From Ruegeria sp. PrR005 (GTDB lineage: Bacteria > Pseudomonadota > Alphaproteobacteria > Rhodobacterales > Rhodobacteraceae): 64,000 bases of DNA. The notes below the pieces were generated by a model that was not told the DNA's origin, made no database searches, and worked only from the letters and a program-made list of their open reading frames with translations. The DNA is taken from NCBI RefSeq assembly GCF_010500245.1, contig NZ_JAAGOX010000043.1, positions 1 to 64,000 of the forward strand. The letters are read 5' to 3'. The position numbers were made by a program, and so were the translations under genes. This document shows, piece by piece, positions 7,379-16,635 of the stretch. Each line of letters opens with the position of its first letter. The stretch's first letter is position 1.

Positions 7379-9154
7379 ATGAATCGTTTTGTCATGGCCG
7401 CAGCCGCAGGGCTGATCGTGGCCGCTGGCTGGCAGTCCGGCGCACTGGCCGGTGTCACCGAAGAGGACCTGGCCAACGACCAGGCCAACACCGCCAGCGT
7501 GCTGACCAACGGGATGGGGCGCAACCTGCAACGCTACAGCCCGCTCGACACGCTCAACAAGAGCAACGTCAAGAACCTGATGCCCGCCTGGGCCTTCAGC
7601 CTGGGTGGAGAGAAACAGCGCGGGCAGGAAACCCAGCCGCTGATCCATGACGGGGTGATGTACATCACCGGCTCGTACAGCCGCATGTATGCCATCGACG
7701 TCAACACCGGCGACGAGCTCTGGCAATACGATGCCCGCCTGCCCGAGGGCATCCTGCCCTGTTGCGACGTGATCAACCGGGGCGGCGCCATCTATGGCGA
7801 CAAGATCTATTTCGGCACGCTCGACGCCCGCATCGTGGCGCTGGATCTGAAAACCGGCGATGTCGTCTGGAACAAGAAGATCGCCGATTACAAGGCGGGC
7901 TATTCCTATACCGCCGCGCCGCTGATCGTGAAGGGGCTGGTGATCACCGGCAACTCGGGCGGTGAGTTCGGCATCGTGGGCGAAGTGCAGGCGCGCGACG
8001 CCGAGACCGGCGAGATGGTCTGGACCCGTCCAGTGATCGAAGGCCATATGGGCACCTTCAAGGGCCAGGAAAGCACCATGACCGGCACGCTGAACGCCAG
8101 TTGGCCGGGCGATATGTGGAAAACCGGCGGCGGCGCCACCTGGCTGGGCGGTTCTTATGACGCCGAGACCGACACGCTGGTCTTTGGCGCGGGCAACCCG
8201 GCGCCCTGGAACAGCTGGCTGCGCGATGCGGGTCAGGACAATTCCGGCAAGGGTGATAACCTCTATGCCGCCAGCCGCATCGGCATCAACCCCGACAACG
8301 GCGAGATCAAGTGGCATTTCCAGACCACCCCGCGCGAGGGTTGGGACTATGACGGTGTGAACGAGGTCGTGGCCTATACCGACCGCGACGGCAACAAGCG
8401 CTGGGCCACCGCCGACCGCAACGGGTTCTTCTACGTGCTGAACCGCGAGGATGGCAAGTTCGTGCGCGGCGCACCGTTCGTCAAGGATATCACCTGGGCC
8501 TCGGGCCTGGATGAGAACGGCCGCCCGATCTTCAACGAAGACAACCGCCCGGGCAACCCGGCAGCGGCGGCCGATGGTGCCAAGGGCGAAGTGATCTTTG
8601 CCTCTCCCTCGTTCCTGGGCGGCAAGAACTGGATGCCGATGGCCTTCAGCCAGAAGACCGGCAATTTCTATGTGCCCTCGAACGAATGGGGGATGGACAT
8701 CTGGAACGAGCCGATCACCTACAAGAAGGGCGCTGCCTATCTGGGCGCGGGCTTTACCATCAAGCCCAACTACGAGGACCATATCGGCAGCCTCAAGGCG
8801 ATAGACCCGGATACCGGCGAGGTGAAGTGGGAGTTCAAGAACGACGCCCCGCTCTGGGCCGGCGTGATGACCACTGCCGGCGGGCTGGTGTTCACCGGTA
8901 CGCCCGAGGGCAAGTTCATCGCCTTTGACGACGAGACAGGCGAGATCCTGTGGTCGTTCCAGACCGGCTCGGGCATCGTGGGCCAGCCGGTGACCTGGGA
9001 GATGGGCGGCGAGCAATATGTCTCGGTCATCTCCGGCTGGGGTGGCGCGGTGCCGCTCTGGGGTGGCGAGGTCGCCAAGAAGGTGAACTATCTCAACCAG
9101 GGCGGCATGCTCTGGACATTCAAGCTGCCCAAGCAGCTTGCCGCGGCCAACTGA
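7379..9154 (+). CDS. PQQ-dependent alcohol dehydrogenase, predicted lanthanide type
   Basis: A 591-residue periplasmic quinoprotein (signal peptide to about GALA-G) with an eight-bladed propeller. It has the vicinal disulfide pair Cys128-Cys129 (LPCCDV) that stacks on PQQ, a GGEFG metal-ligand segment, GNPAPWN, and the catalytic region [10 protein letters not shown]. In that region D323 is the catalytic Asp, and D325, two residues on, is the extra Asp that marks lanthanide-dependent XoxF/ExaF/PedH enzymes; calcium enzymes have Ala, Ser or Thr there. Overall similarity is nearer the ExaF/PedH (ethanol and higher alcohol) branch than XoxF, by eye. The gene is monocistronic, between a promoter with a regulon box and a strong terminator. 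Confidence 0.93.
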   Translation: MNRFVMAAAAGLIVAAGWQSGALAGVTEEDLANDQANTASVLTNGMGRNLQRYSPLDTLNKSNVKNLMPAWAFSLGGEKQRGQETQPLIHDGVMYITGSYSRMYAIDVNTGDELWQYDARLPEGILPCCDVINRGGAIYGDKIYFGTLDARIVALDLKTGDVVWNKKIADYKAGYSYTAAPLIVKGLVITGNSGGEFGIVGEVQARDAETGEMVWTRPVIEGHMGTFKGQESTMTGTLNASWPGDMWKTGGGATWLGGSYDAETDTLVFGAGNPAPWNSWLRDAGQDNSGKGDNLYAASRIGINPDNGEIKWHFQTTPREGWDYDGVNEVVAYTDRDGNKRWATADRNGFFYVLNREDGKFVRGAPFVKDITWASGLDENGRPIFNEDNRPGNPAAAADGAKGEVIFASPSFLGGKNWMPMAFSQKTGNFYVPSNEWGMDIWNEPITYKKGAAYLGAGFTIKPNYEDHIGSLKAIDPDTGEVKWEFKNDAPLWAGVMTTAGGLVFTGTPEGKFIAFDDETGEILWSFQTGSGIVGQPVTWEMGGEQYVSVISGWGGAVPLWGGEVAKKVNYLNQGGMLWTFKLPKQLAAAN

Positions 9155-9179
9155 GCCACACGCGATAAAAGAACAGGAC

Positions 9180-9210
9180 CGCGCGCCGACCGAGGCGCGC
9201 GTTTACTTTT
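9180..9210 (+). terminator. Rho-independent terminator of the PQQ dehydrogenase gene
   Basis: CGCGCGCC (9180-9187) and GGCGCGCG (9194-9201) form an 8-bp stem with a GACCGA loop, followed by TTTACTTTT. It lies 26 bp after the stop codon. Confidence 0.85.
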
Positions 9211-9229
9211 GCCCGCCGACAATCCGAAC

Positions 9230-9242
9230 ATTCGACCTTTGG
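9230..9242 (+). promoter_or_regulatory. Putative PQQ-regulon box upstream of the response regulator
   Basis: ATTCGACCTTTGG about 40 bp before the regulator start. A downstream GGTC at 9248-9251 makes a GACC-N10-GGTC inverted arrangement. If the regulator binds this box, it controls its own gene. Confidence 0.5.
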
Positions 9243-9280
9243 CCAATGGTCATTCCGCCTCGCCTTGGTACACTCGGGAT

Positions 9281-9994
9281 ATGAACAGACCTATGGCCAG
9301 TCCCATGCAGATCCCAGCTTATTCCACTGCGGCGCGTACTTTCTCCTCGGCATTGATCGTCGACGATCATCCGCTGTTCTGCGATGCGCTGTCGATGACG
9401 CTGCAAGCGGTATCGGGCATCCGCAAGGTGGATACGGAATCGCGGCTTGAAGACGCGCTGGAGTATCTGGCCAGCAGGGGCAAGCCGGATCTCATCATCC
9501 TCGACCTCAACCTGCCGGACGTGGACGGGCTGGAGGGCGTGGTGCGAATGCGCAACGCGGCCAAGGCGCCGGTGATCGTGGTTTCCTCATTGACCGACAG
9601 CCGGGTGATATCCGGTGTTGTCAGTGCGGGCGCCTCTGGTTTTGTTCCCAAACATTCCCAGCGCGATGTGTTCCGCATCGCCGTCGAAACGGTGGCACAA
9701 GGCGAGGTCTTTGTCCCCGATGGGTATCAGAAGGTTGCCAGAGAGGATGCAGAAGGCCCCGCCGTCGACGACGCGATCGAGCGGCTTTCGGCGCTGACCA
9801 ACCAGCAGGCCCGGATCTTGCAGCTTGTGTGTGAGGGCAAGCTGAACAAGCAGATTGCCTATGACCTGTCGATTGCCGAGACAACGGTCAAGGCGCATGT
9901 CACCGCGATCATGCGCAAACTGGGCGTTCAAAGCCGCACGCAGGCGGTGCTTATCGCCAAGAAAACCAGTTTTTCGAGTTTCTTGTCAGAGTGA
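9281..9994 (+). CDS. LuxR/NarL-family response regulator
   Basis: A 237-residue regulator with an N-terminal receiver domain (ALIVDDHPLFCDAL; phosphoacceptor D75 in LIILDLNLPDVDG) and a C-terminal LuxR helix-turn-helix (LTNQQARILQLVCEGKLNKQ, then AETTVKAHVTAIMRKLGV). It resembles the regulators of PQQ alcohol oxidation in Pseudomonas (ExaE/AgmR, EraR). The start is uncertain: ATG 9281, 9293 and 9305 are in frame and none has a strong ribosome site. It lies between the dehydrogenase and the sensor pair, and probably binds the repeated CGACC boxes. Confidence 0.88.
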   Translation: MNRPMASPMQIPAYSTAARTFSSALIVDDHPLFCDALSMTLQAVSGIRKVDTESRLEDALEYLASRGKPDLIILDLNLPDVDGLEGVVRMRNAAKAPVIVVSSLTDSRVISGVVSAGASGFVPKHSQRDVFRIAVETVAQGEVFVPDGYQKVAREDAEGPAVDDAIERLSALTNQQARILQLVCEGKLNKQIAYDLSIAETTVKAHVTAIMRKLGVQSRTQAVLIAKKTSFSSFLSE

Positions 9995-10005
9995 TGGAAA
10001 CACGC

Positions 10006-10026
10006 GTAACCTGCCTAGCAGGTTAC
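10006..10026. repeat. Perfect 9-bp inverted repeat between regulator and FIST gene
   Basis: Arms GTAACCTGC and GCAGGTTAC separated by CTA, 12 bp after the regulator stop and 13 bp before the TTG start of the FIST gene. There is no T-run after it. It could be an operator, a transcript-stabilising hairpin or an attenuator that sets sensor level relative to regulator. Confidence 0.7.
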
Positions 10027-10039
10027 CAGGGAGGAGCCA

Positions 10040-11209
10040 TTGGACCTAACGCAAGGTCCTGAACCGGAGGCACGGGCCGGGCGGGCGGTTTTGCGCACCG
10101 CTTCGGTTCGGCATGACGTTCCCGAACCGCTTCGCGTGCTGGCGGACAGGATCGACGATGGCGATCTGGAGCTGGTCATTCTGTTTGTCAGCCCCGAGGC
10201 CGACGCGCGCCAGGTTCTCAAGGATGCGGCCGAAGCCCTGCCCGGGATACGGGTCGTCGGCTGCACCACTGCGGGCGAGATTTCGGCCGAGGGATATACC
10301 GAAGGCGAAATCGTCGCTATCGGATTTCCCAAAGAGAATTTTCGGATCGAAACCGGGATTGTCGCGAAACTGTCCGACTATGACGTCCAGTCGATGGTCG
10401 ACCGGATGATCCAGACGCGCAACGATCTGGCGGCCTCGCGCCCGGATTGGCGGTACGAGTTCAACTTCCTTCTGGTCGATGGCCTGTCCACGCTGGAGGA
10501 CAAGCTGGCCTCCGATCTTGCCATGGGTTTGGGCCCGGTCCAGATGTTCGGGGGGTCCGCAGGGGATGGCGAGACCTTTCAAAGGACCCTGGTATTCCAC
10601 GAAGGTCAGGCGCACAGCGATGCGGCGGTGCTGATGCAGGTGCGCACCCGCTGCCCGATCCAGGTGTTCAAGACCGATCACCTGATCCCGTCCGAGCAGC
10701 GCATGGTCGTGACGGGCGCAGACCCGGTGCGCCGCACGGTGCATGAAATCAACGCCGAACCCGCCGCGCGTGAATACGCGCGCATTCTGGGCAAGGACCC
10801 CGAGCAGTTGACCACGTTTACCTTCGCGGCGCATCCGGTCGTAGTACGCATCGGCGGCCAGCATCACGTCCGGTCGATCCAGCGAGTGGCCGAGAACGGC
10901 GATCTGGTGTTCTTTTCGGCCATAGACGAAGGGCTGGTCCTGACGCTGGCCCATGCCCGCGACATGCCCGAGCACCTGGGCGAGGAAATGGCGCGATTGT
11001 CGAGGGATGGCGCGCCCGCTGTCATTCTGGGCTGCGACTGCCTGCTGCGCCGGCTGGAAGCCCAGGAAAATCAGGTGATCAACAAGCTTTCGGAAATCCT
11101 GCGCGCAAACAAGGTTGTCGGCTTTTCGACCTATGGCGAACAGTTCAATTCCATGCATGTCAACCAGACACTGACCGGAGTTGCGATCTATCCGCCCGAA
11201 GAGGTTTGA
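10040..11209 (+). CDS. FIST-domain sensor protein, NosP-like
   Basis: A 389-residue cytoplasmic protein with FIST_N (about 40-230) and FIST_C (about 240-370) domains. Landmarks are VRVVGCTTAGEI-like IRVVGCTTAGEISAEGY near residue 73, GLGPVQMFGGSAGDGETF near 170, and VVGFSTYGEQF near the end. It starts with TTG behind GGGAGGAG. It overlaps in operon with the hybrid kinase 6 bp downstream. In Pseudomonas the equivalent pair is NosP (FIST, haem-based nitric oxide sensor) and NahK, also encoded near exa and pqq genes. Haem binding here is inferred from that parallel, not seen. Confidence 0.85.
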   Translation: MDLTQGPEPEARAGRAVLRTASVRHDVPEPLRVLADRIDDGDLELVILFVSPEADARQVLKDAAEALPGIRVVGCTTAGEISAEGYTEGEIVAIGFPKENFRIETGIVAKLSDYDVQSMVDRMIQTRNDLAASRPDWRYEFNFLLVDGLSTLEDKLASDLAMGLGPVQMFGGSAGDGETFQRTLVFHEGQAHSDAAVLMQVRTRCPIQVFKTDHLIPSEQRMVVTGADPVRRTVHEINAEPAAREYARILGKDPEQLTTFTFAAHPVVVRIGGQHHVRSIQRVAENGDLVFFSAIDEGLVLTLAHARDMPEHLGEEMARLSRDGAPAVILGCDCLLRRLEAQENQVINKLSEILRANKVVGFSTYGEQFNSMHVNQTLTGVAIYPPEEV

Positions 11210-11215
11210 ACCGGC

Positions 11216-13429
11216 ATGACCGCGTCCCTGATCAATCCCAACGACACGCCGGAACGGCAGATCGAGAAATTGGCCAAGATCAACGCCGCCCTGATGCGCC
11301 GGGTCGAACAGGCGGTGGACGCGTCCGGGGCCGCCTATGCGCAGTTCGAACGCGCCGCCCTGCTGGAGGAGGAGGTCCGCAACCGGACCCGGGATCTGGA
11401 GCGGGCGCTGGACCTGCTCAACGACTCGAACGCCCGGCTGGCCGAGGCCAACCGCGCCACGGAAGAGGCCCGTTCGAACCTGGCCAACGCGATCGAGACG
11501 GTGCAGGAAGGGTTTGCGTTGTTCGATCCCGACGAGCGGCTGGTGATGTGCAACTCGCGCTTTGGCCTGCACATGCCCGATATCCGCGACGGGTTCCGCC
11601 CCGGCATCTCGTTCCGCCAGTATGTCGATCTTGTCAGTGGCTCTCGCTACCTGTCGCTGCCCGAGAACATGACCTCGGCACAATGGGCCGAGGGCCGGAT
11701 GCGCCGCCACCAGGACGATCACGTCATCTTCAACGTGCGGATGGTGGGCAGCCGCTGGGTCCAGGTCAGCGAGCACCGGACCCCGGACGGCGGCACCGTG
11801 ATCCTGCAAACCGACATCAGCGACATCATGCGGCTGGAGCGGCTGGAACGCGAACGGATGCTGGACGATCAGGCACGGTTGATCCGCGCCACGCTGGAGC
11901 ATCTCGACCAGGGCGTCTGCATCTTCAACAACCAGGCGCGTCTGGCGGGCTGGAATCAGCGCGTGGGCGAGATGCTGTCGATCCCGGCGCGCAAGTTCTC
12001 GATGGGGATGGGGTTCTTTTCGCTGTTCGAGGGATTCGCACAGGTGTCGTCCTATTCCAGCGGCATCACGCAAGAAGATATCCGGGCGTGGGTGACATCG
12101 ACCGAAACCCGCCCCGCGATCAGTTTTGAGATCTGGCAGGGGCAGAACAAGACCCTGTCAGTTCACGCACAGGAGATGCCGGACAAGGGGTTCGTGATTT
12201 CATTCAGCGATGTTTCGGCGGAACGGGCAGCCGTGCGGGCAATCCAGCAGGCGAATGAAATGCTCGAGGCGCGGGTAGCCGAGCGCACCCTTGAACTGGC
12301 CGATGCCCTGTCCGAGGCAGAGCGGGCGAATGCGTCGAAATCGCGGTTCGTCGCGGCGGCCAGCCATGACCTGTTACAACCGCTGTCGGCGGCCAAGCTC
12401 TATATCGCGTCGATCGAGCCGGGCCAGAACCCGGACCAGACCCATGTGATCGCCGAAAAGGCGCGCCGCTCGCTGGACAGCGTCGAGACGATACTCGAGG
12501 CGCTGCTGGACATCTCGACGCTGGATTCAGGCAAGGCCGAAGTCCATCGCGCGCCGGTCTCGCTGGGCCATATCCTGGCCCAACTGGCCGAGGAGCTGGG
12601 ACCGACGGCGCGGGCCAAGGGGCTGGATCTGCGGGTGGTTCCGACCGACGCCGTTGTTCTGTCGGATTACACCTATCTGCGCCGCATCGCTCAGAACCTG
12701 ATCGGCAACGCGATCCGCTACACCTCGCGCGGCAAGATCCTGGTCGGCGTGCGGCACAGGGCGCATTCGGTGCGGCTTGAGATCTGGGATACCGGCCCCG
12801 GCATTGCCCCGGAACAGCGCGACATCATTTTTCGAGAGTTTCAACGCCTGGAATCCGCCGCCTCGGCCGCCGAGGGCATGGGGCTGGGGCTGGCCATCGT
12901 CGAACGGGCCTGTGCCCTGCTGGGGCACCCGCTGGATCTTGTCTCGACCGTCGATCGCGGGTCGGGATTTCTGGTCGAGCTTGCGATCTCGCACGCGCCG
13001 GATTTCAGCGGTCTGGTTTCGAACCGCAACGGCAGCAGGAATGAAACCGGCCTTGGCGGGCTGATCGTGCTGCTGATCGAAAACGACAGCGATTTGCGCA
13101 ATGCCATGACGGTTGCCATGGAAGCCTGGGATGTCTGTGTCCTGCCGGTCGCAAGCGGCGACGAGGCGACGGACCTTATCGGCACCGAAGGTATCCTGCC
13201 GGATGCGATCATCGCGGACTGGCAACTGGACAGCGGTGCGTTGGGGACCGATGTCCTGGCCCGGATCGAGACGCAAATCGGTGCTGTGCCGTCCTGCGTT
13301 ATCACGGCGTCGCGAACCCCCACGATCATCGAGACCTGCGCCAGGCAGGGTTGGCAGCTGTTTCACAAACCGGTGGCGGCCGAAGCCCTGCGGTCCTTTC
13401 TGTCCTCGGTGTCCCAGTCCATCCGCTAG
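11216..13429 (+). CDS. PAS-containing hybrid histidine kinase, NahK/ErcS'-like
   Basis: A 737-residue kinase without evident transmembrane segments. In order: an N-terminal coiled-coil (about 15-90), two PAS-like domains (about 92-205 and 225-335), a second coiled-coil, an H-box with H384 in AAASHDLLQPLSAAK, HATPase with NLIGNAIRYT, DTGPGIAP and GMGLGLAIV, and a C-terminal receiver with D668 (IIADWQLD) and the conserved Lys in FHKP. The H-box sequence is of the NahK/ErcS' type. It probably receives input from the FIST protein and signals to the LuxR-type regulator or a phosphotransfer protein. Confidence 0.88.
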   Translation: MTASLINPNDTPERQIEKLAKINAALMRRVEQAVDASGAAYAQFERAALLEEEVRNRTRDLERALDLLNDSNARLAEANRATEEARSNLANAIETVQEGFALFDPDERLVMCNSRFGLHMPDIRDGFRPGISFRQYVDLVSGSRYLSLPENMTSAQWAEGRMRRHQDDHVIFNVRMVGSRWVQVSEHRTPDGGTVILQTDISDIMRLERLERERMLDDQARLIRATLEHLDQGVCIFNNQARLAGWNQRVGEMLSIPARKFSMGMGFFSLFEGFAQVSSYSSGITQEDIRAWVTSTETRPAISFEIWQGQNKTLSVHAQEMPDKGFVISFSDVSAERAAVRAIQQANEMLEARVAERTLELADALSEAERANASKSRFVAAASHDLLQPLSAAKLYIASIEPGQNPDQTHVIAEKARRSLDSVETILEALLDISTLDSGKAEVHRAPVSLGHILAQLAEELGPTARAKGLDLRVVPTDAVVLSDYTYLRRIAQNLIGNAIRYTSRGKILVGVRHRAHSVRLEIWDTGPGIAPEQRDIIFREFQRLESAASAAEGMGLGLAIVERACALLGHPLDLVSTVDRGSGFLVELAISHAPDFSGLVSNRNGSRNETGLGGLIVLLIENDSDLRNAMTVAMEAWDVCVLPVASGDEATDLIGTEGILPDAIIADWQLDSGALGTDVLARIETQIGAVPSCVITASRTPTIIETCARQGWQLFHKPVAAEALRSFLSSVSQSIR

Positions 13430-13437
13430 CCTCTGCC

Positions 13438-13450
13438 CTAAGACCAAAGG
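13438..13450 (+). promoter_or_regulatory. Putative PQQ-regulon box upstream of pqqA
   Basis: CTAAGACCAAAGG, 66 bp before pqqA. It has A instead of C at the fourth position but keeps GACCAAAGG. The pqq genes thus appear tied to the same regulator as the dehydrogenase. Confidence 0.45.
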
Positions 13451-13515
13451 AGAATATGCCCGAGGGGGATGCTGGGCTAGTCTGAGGTGAGACAACCAGC
13501 CAGTGGAGGTGAAAA

Positions 13516-13623
13516 ATGGCCTGGACAGCGCCCAAGATTCGCGAAGTGAACTGCGGCATGGAAATCAACATGTACGCCCCGGCAGAGGACGAAGGCGGCC
13601 GCGGCGCCGACCCCCTGTTCTAA
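13516..13623 (+). CDS. pqqA: PQQ precursor peptide PqqA
   Basis: A 35-residue peptide beginning MAWTAPKIREVNCGMEINMY, preceded by GGAGGT (13505-13510). Glu16 and Tyr20 in the E-x3-Y spacing are the two residues that PqqE cross-links and that become PQQ. The C-terminal part (PAEDEGGRGADPLF) is longer than in the 23-24 residue PqqA peptides but normal for many alphaproteobacteria. First gene of pqqABCDE. Confidence 0.96.
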   Translation: MAWTAPKIREVNCGMEINMYAPAEDEGGRGADPLF

Positions 13624-13650
13624 ACATTCCGACTGCGGAGGCCCGGGCAG

Positions 13651-14538
13651 ATGCACATCATCGTACTGGGTGCCGCGGCCGGAGGTGGCCTGCCGCAATG
13701 GAATTGCGGTTGTGCCAATTGCAACGATGCGCGCGCCGGACGGCTCAGGCCGTCCGGCCAATCGTCTTTGGCGGTATCCGCCGATGGCGAACACTGGTCG
13801 ATCCTGAACGCCTCGCCCGACATCCGGCAGCAGATGCTGGACACCCCTGCCCTGCATCCATGGGGTCTCAGGGGGTCTCCGGTGGCTTCGGTACTTGTCA
13901 CTAACGGCGACATCGACCATATCGCGGGCCTTCTGTCTTTGCGCGAACAGACGCCGTTTAGCCTGTTCGCCACCGGCGAGATTCACGCGATCCTGGACGG
14001 GAACCGCATCTTCGACGCGGTCTCGCATGACAATGTTCCCCGCCATTCCGTATCCCTCGACATGCCGTTTGCCCTTCACAAGGGGCTTGAGGCGACACTG
14101 TTCGCGGTCCCGGGCAAGGTTCCGCTGTTCCTGGAGGGTGAAAGCGTCGACACTGGCCTAATCGGCGAACAGACGGTCGGGCTGCGCCTGTCCGACGGGC
14201 GATCTGTCGCCTATTACATCCCCGGCTGCGCCTATGTGCCCGACGACCTGCTGACCCGGCTGTCGGATGCCGATCACCTTCTGTTCGATGGCACGCTCTG
14301 GGACGATGACGAGATGATCCGCAGCGGTACCGGGGTCAAGACCGGACGCCGGATGGGCCATATCTCGATCTCCGGCCCCGAAGGGTCGATCACCCGGCTC
14401 GCGACTATCCCCGCGCGCAAGACCTTTGTGCATATCAACAACACCAACCCGGTCTGGCGCCCCGGCAGCGACGAACGGGCCCATGTGGAACGTCACGGCT
14501 GGCAAGTCGCGCAGGATGGAATGGAGATTCTGACATGA
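13651..14538 (+). CDS. pqqB: PQQ biosynthesis protein PqqB
   Basis: A 295-residue metallo-beta-lactamase-fold protein, the PQQ hydroxylase step on the Glu-Tyr intermediate. It opens MHIIVLGAAAGGGLPQWNC and has the family's zinc-type CGCANC motif at the N-terminus, a TNGDIDHIAGLL metal motif, and GRRMGHISISGPEGS near the C-terminus. Normal length. It overlaps pqqC by 4 bp. Confidence 0.96.
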   Translation: MHIIVLGAAAGGGLPQWNCGCANCNDARAGRLRPSGQSSLAVSADGEHWSILNASPDIRQQMLDTPALHPWGLRGSPVASVLVTNGDIDHIAGLLSLREQTPFSLFATGEIHAILDGNRIFDAVSHDNVPRHSVSLDMPFALHKGLEATLFAVPGKVPLFLEGESVDTGLIGEQTVGLRLSDGRSVAYYIPGCAYVPDDLLTRLSDADHLLFDGTLWDDDEMIRSGTGVKTGRRMGHISISGPEGSITRLATIPARKTFVHINNTNPVWRPGSDERAHVERHGWQVAQDGMEILT

Positions 14539-15260
14539 GCCGCGAAAGCCTTGAAGCCCGCCTGCGCGCCATCGGCGCCGAACGGTATCACGACAGGCAT
14601 CCGTTTCATCACCGGTTGCATGGCGGTCAATGCACACCGGATCAGGTGCGCGCCTGGGTGATCAACCGCTGGGCCTATCAGGCGGCAATCCCGATGAAGG
14701 ACGCGGCCTTCATGTCGCGTTGCACCGACCCCGATATCCGCCGCGAATGGCGCTCGCGGATCGAGGATCACGATGGCGGTGTCACCGAGGGCGGCGGCCT
14801 CAGGCGCTGGTTGAAACTGGCCGAGGCTGTGGGGCTCGACCCTGATTACGTGGCCTCTGGCGCGGGCATCCTGCCCGCCACCCGTTTCGCGGTCGAAGCC
14901 TATGTTCACTATGTCCGCGAACAGCCCTTGCTTCAGGCGGTCGCCTCCTCGCTGACCGAGCTTTTTGCTCCGAAGATCCACGAGAACCGGATCGAGGGTC
15001 TGTTGAAACACTATGACTTCGCCAATGACAGCAGCCTCAGCTACTTTCGCAAACGCCTGACCGAAGCACCGAAAGACGTGGCCTATGGGCTAAAATGGGT
15101 GCTGGACCATGCCGACACGCCCGAGAAGGAGGACATGGCCTGCGCGGCGCTGATCTTCAAGACCGATGTGCTCTGGGCGCAGCTCGACGCACTCTGGGGC
15201 GCTTATGTCGACGGTCATGTGCCACCTGGGGCCTGGCGCCCCGGCGAGGGCATGGCATGA
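14535..15260 (+). CDS. pqqC: Pyrroloquinoline-quinone synthase PqqC
   Basis: A 241-residue haem-oxygenase-fold enzyme that performs the final ring closure and eight-electron oxidation to PQQ. Family landmarks: [16 protein letters not shown] near residue 18, [19 protein letters not shown], and [17 protein letters not shown] near residue 157. Overlaps both neighbours by 4 bp. Confidence 0.96.
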   Translation: MSRESLEARLRAIGAERYHDRHPFHHRLHGGQCTPDQVRAWVINRWAYQAAIPMKDAAFMSRCTDPDIRREWRSRIEDHDGGVTEGGGLRRWLKLAEAVGLDPDYVASGAGILPATRFAVEAYVHYVREQPLLQAVASSLTELFAPKIHENRIEGLLKHYDFANDSSLSYFRKRLTEAPKDVAYGLKWVLDHADTPEKEDMACAALIFKTDVLWAQLDALWGAYVDGHVPPGAWRPGEGMA

Positions 15261-15544
15261 CACTGGCGCTTGCTCCAGGTGACCGACCGTACCTGCCGCG
15301 CGGCGTCCGGATGCGGCCCGATCACGTGCGCGGCGGTCAGGTGCTGCTGGCCCCGGAAAAGGCGGTGGCGCTCGACCCCATCGGCGAGGCGATCCTGAGC
15401 CGGGTAAACGGCCAGGCAAGTTTTGCCGAGATCGTCGATGACCTGGCCGCGACATACAGCGCGCCCCGCGCGCAGATCGAGGGCGACGTGCAGACCTTTC
15501 TGCAAGGGCTGCGCGCCCGCGTGTTCCTGATGGTGCGGCCATGA
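15257..15544 (+). CDS. pqqD: PQQ peptide chaperone PqqD
   Basis: A 95-residue protein of the PqqD family, which binds PqqA and presents it to PqqE. It has the typical [22 protein letters not shown] start, [13 protein letters not shown] middle and DVQTFLQGL helix. The ATG at 15257 overlaps the pqqC stop, and its own stop overlaps the pqqE start. Confidence 0.95.
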   Translation: MTLALAPGDRPYLPRGVRMRPDHVRGGQVLLAPEKAVALDPIGEAILSRVNGQASFAEIVDDLAATYSAPRAQIEGDVQTFLQGLRARVFLMVRP

Positions 15545-16629
15545 CAGCACCGCCCCCCATCGCGATGCTGGCCGAGTTGACGCACCGCTGCCCGCTCTCC
15601 TGCCCCTATTGCTCGAACCCGGTCGAGATGGTTAGCCGCCAGGCGGAACTGGCCACCGAGGTCTGGGCCGACGCGTTCCGCCAGGCGGCGGAACTGGGCG
15701 TGCTGCAACTGCACCTGTCAGGTGGCGAGCCGGCCTCGCGCCCCGATCTGCCCGAGCTGACCCGCGCGGCGCATGAGGCGGGGCTTTACACCAACCTGAT
15801 CACCAGCGGGATCGGGCTGACACCCAACCGGCTCGACGCGCTGGAGGCGGCGGGGCTGGATCATATCCAGCTGTCGCTGCAAGGGACGCGGGCCGATCTG
15901 GCCGACCGGATCGGCGGCTACAAGGGCGGATTTGCGCGCAAGATGGCCGTTGCGCAGGAGATCAAGGCGCGGGGCATCCCCTTGACGCTCAACGCGGTGA
16001 TGCACCGGCACAATCTGGACGATCTCGACCGCACCATCGAGATGGCGGTCGAACTGGGGGCGCGGCGGCTTGAAGTGGCCTGTGTCCAGTTTCACGGCTG
16101 GGCTACCCGGAACCGTGCCGCCTTGCTGCCCACTCGCAAACAAACAGAGGCGACCAAGCGCAAGGTGACCGAGGCCGAGGCGCGCTTGCGCGGCACGCTG
16201 GCGTTTGATTTCGTGCCGCCGGATTACTATTCGGACTTCCCCAAGTCCTGCATGGGAGGCTGGGGATCGGCGGGGCTGAACATCGCGCCGGACGGCAAGG
16301 TCCTGCCCTGCCACGCCGCCGAGACCATTCCGCACCTCCGGTTCGACCGCATCACCGAGCGGAGCCTGCGCGACATCTGGTATGACAGCGCGGCGTTCAA
16401 CGCCTATCGCGGCACGGACTTCCTGCCCGAGACCTGCCGCAGTTGCGAACGCGTGACCGTCGATTTCGGCGGATGCCGGTGCCAGGCGCTGGCCATCGCC
16501 GGGGATGCGGCGGCCACCGATCCGGTCTGCCGCAAATCGCCGGATCACCACCGGGTCACCACGATGCTGGAGGACGCCATGCGCGACGCCGAAGGAGCGG
16601 GGTTTACCTATCGCGTCGCCCCGCGCTGA
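15541..16629 (+). CDS. pqqE: Radical SAM PQQ synthase PqqE
   Basis: A 362-residue radical SAM enzyme with a C-terminal SPASM domain. The SAM cluster motif is C17-PLS-C21-PY-C24. Auxiliary-cluster cysteines follow in the SPASM region ([43 protein letters not shown]). It forms the Glu-Tyr carbon bond in PqqA. No pqqF/G protease is encoded here. It converges with the next, leftward gene with only 6 bp between stops. Confidence 0.96.
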   Translation: MTAPPPIAMLAELTHRCPLSCPYCSNPVEMVSRQAELATEVWADAFRQAAELGVLQLHLSGGEPASRPDLPELTRAAHEAGLYTNLITSGIGLTPNRLDALEAAGLDHIQLSLQGTRADLADRIGGYKGGFARKMAVAQEIKARGIPLTLNAVMHRHNLDDLDRTIEMAVELGARRLEVACVQFHGWATRNRAALLPTRKQTEATKRKVTEAEARLRGTLAFDFVPPDYYSDFPKSCMGGWGSAGLNIAPDGKVLPCHAAETIPHLRFDRITERSLRDIWYDSAAFNAYRGTDFLPETCRSCERVTVDFGGCRCQALAIAGDAAATDPVCRKSPDHHRVTTMLEDAMRDAEGAGFTYRVAPR

Positions 16630-16635
16630 CGTCTG

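Noticed and set aside
7169-9016. Leftward open frame of 615 codons across the PQQ dehydrogenase
   Set aside because: Antisense shadow of a clearly functional gene; no recognisable domain or ribosome site.
10046-12073. Leftward open frame of 675 codons across the FIST and kinase genes
   Set aside because: Antisense shadow; the + strand has clear FIST, PAS and kinase motifs.
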